Source: Planctomycetota bacterium
Lineage (GTDB): Bacteria; Planctomycetota; Phycisphaerae; Phycisphaerales; Phycisphaeraceae
NCBI GenBank assembly: GCA_021413865.1
Contig: JAIOPN010000024.1
Location: forward strand, 43,522 to 107,521
DNA length: 64,000 bases
Direction: 5' to 3'
In this document: positions 63,341 to 64,000 of the stretch, one piece after another
Numbering within the stretch: position 1 is the first letter of the stretch
Layout of the letters: each line of letters starts with the position of its first letter
The notes under the pieces: model-generated
Told to the model about the DNA's origin: nothing
What the model saw: only the letters and a program-made list of their open reading frames with translations
Databases searched by the model: none
Position numbers and translations under genes: made by a program

Positions 63341-64000
63341 TTAACCCTCGGCCGCGGCGGCTTTCTTGGGCCCGCCGCCGAAGGGATCGACGATCTGGTC
63401 TTCGACGCGGGTGGTGTGGTTGTGGGGGGTGAGGAAGTCGTGGTCGCCCCATTTGCCGTCGAGCATGATGTTGATGGCGGCGTTGAGTTCTTCGACCAGG
63501 AAGGGCTTGCCGGAGACCTTGTTGACGCCGCGGGCGTCGACGAGGAACTTGGCGCGGAGGATCAGGCGCAGTTGCCCGGTGTTGAGTTCGGGGATGATGA
63601 CCTTCTTGAATTTCTTCAGGATGGCACCCAGATTTTTGGGCATGGGGGAGAGGTGGCGCAGATGGATGCAGGAAACGCTCTTGCCTTGCTCGCGGGCGTG
63701 TTCGACCGCGGTGAGGATGGAGCCGTAGGTGCCGCCCCAGCCGACCAAGAGGAGGTCACCGCCGTCTTTATCACCGACGATTTCGAGGTCCGGGATATCG
63801 TCGGCGACCTTTTCAACCTTCATGCGGCGCAGGTCGGTCATGATCTGGTGGTTGTTGTCGTCGTAGGAGACGGCGCCGGTGACATGCTGTTTCTCAAGGC
63901 CGCCGATGCGGTGTTCCAGACCCACGGTGCCGGGGATGGCCCAGGGGCGGGAGAGATGCTCGTTGCGCTTGTAGATGTTGTAGGTGGCCGGGTCGGTGTG
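63341..64000 (-). CDS. korA: 2-oxoacid:ferredoxin oxidoreductase, alpha subunit (partial)
   Basis: Only the last 219 codons are in the window; the 5' end lies beyond 64000. YNIYKRNEHLSRPWAIPGTVGLEHRIGG and the later LLLVGWGGTYGSI, LRHLSPMP and FLVDARGVNKVSGKPF blocks match KorA C-terminal pyruvate-flavodoxin-like domains. The chain ends in a short Gly/Ala/Lys tail. It precedes korB by 125 nt, so both form the usual KorAB pair; ferredoxin-dependent TCA cycling is suggested. Confidence 0.9.
   Translation of the reverse strand, partial: HTDPATYNIYKRNEHLSRPWAIPGTVGLEHRIGGLEKQHVTGAVSYDDNNHQIMTDLRRMKVEKVADDIPDLEIVGDKDGGDLLLVGWGGTYGSILTAVEHAREQGKSVSCIHLRHLSPMPKNLGAILKKFKKVIIPELNTGQLRLILRAKFLVDARGVNKVSGKPFLVEELNAAINIMLDGKWGDHDFLTPHNHTTRVEDQIVDPFGGGPKKAAAAEG

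Overview
The window looks like chromosome of a high-GC bacterium of the PVC superphylum, most likely Planctomycetota (class Phycisphaerae as best guess). Support comes from a PVC-type small basic protein (51818-52153), several CGYDL...CPECG zinc-ribbon proteins or remnants, a very long SecA (about 1355 aa), the futalosine menaquinone enzyme MqnE, two phytanoyl-CoA-dioxygenase-like proteins and polysaccharide-degradation genes. No rRNA, tRNA, IS element, prophage or CRISPR array was found. The taxonomic call is inference from gene content.

Layout. 0.1-4.6 kb is a stress-type cluster: YbaK-like deacylase, PAS-PAS-LuxR (FixJ-type) regulator, DUF6629 membrane protein, Hsp20, a small CBM48 protein and a DUF2934 protein. 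A 17-bp motif (core CCGTAGG) occurs four times in front of these genes. 4.8-9.7 kb holds queE, folK, cysH, an L,D-transpeptidase and rarA. 9.7-16.6 kb is a + strand run of precorrin-2 dehydrogenase, a HemX/CcsA-like protein, hemA, a GT-C glycosyltransferase, nfo and upp. 16.7-23.4 kb has aroK, dciA, a tiny zinc ribbon, an enolase-superfamily/SDR pair, an ankyrin lipoprotein, an FHA protein and hemW. secA fills 24.0-28.1 kb. 28.2-29.4 kb is a lower-GC patch with a hypothetical, a zinc-ribbon remnant, an orphan 118-aa protein and palindromes.

29.4-43.1 kb has a PhyH protein, a class IV aminotransferase, rpmE (type B), prfA, a large secreted protein, a beta-propeller/heparinase II-III pair, a solitary trpB, a TolB-like propeller and carA. 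43.2-50.5 kb has an exported protein, speA, a second PhyH, a TauE/SafE permease, an ASCH-NadC fusion coupled to birA, and a zinc-ribbon membrane protein. 50.5-64.0 kb has an aminotransferase, the small basic protein coupled to a SPOR-like protein, acpS, mqnE, a membrane-anchored orphan in lower-GC DNA, a CapD/FlaA1-type dehydratase, PilZ, TatD, an MFS-acyltransferase fusion, folP, korB and a partial korA cut by the window end.

Two sequence-level patterns stand out. First, many first-in-transcript genes have a TANNNT hexamer ending only 5-9 nt (once 12) before the start codon and no Shine-Dalgarno sequence. This suggests leaderless or near-leaderless mRNAs, whereas other genes have clear AGGAG-type sites. 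Second, long palindromes occur between genes (3266, 16652, 29291, 32740, 39316, 50232 and 53434). One 16-bp core occurs twice.
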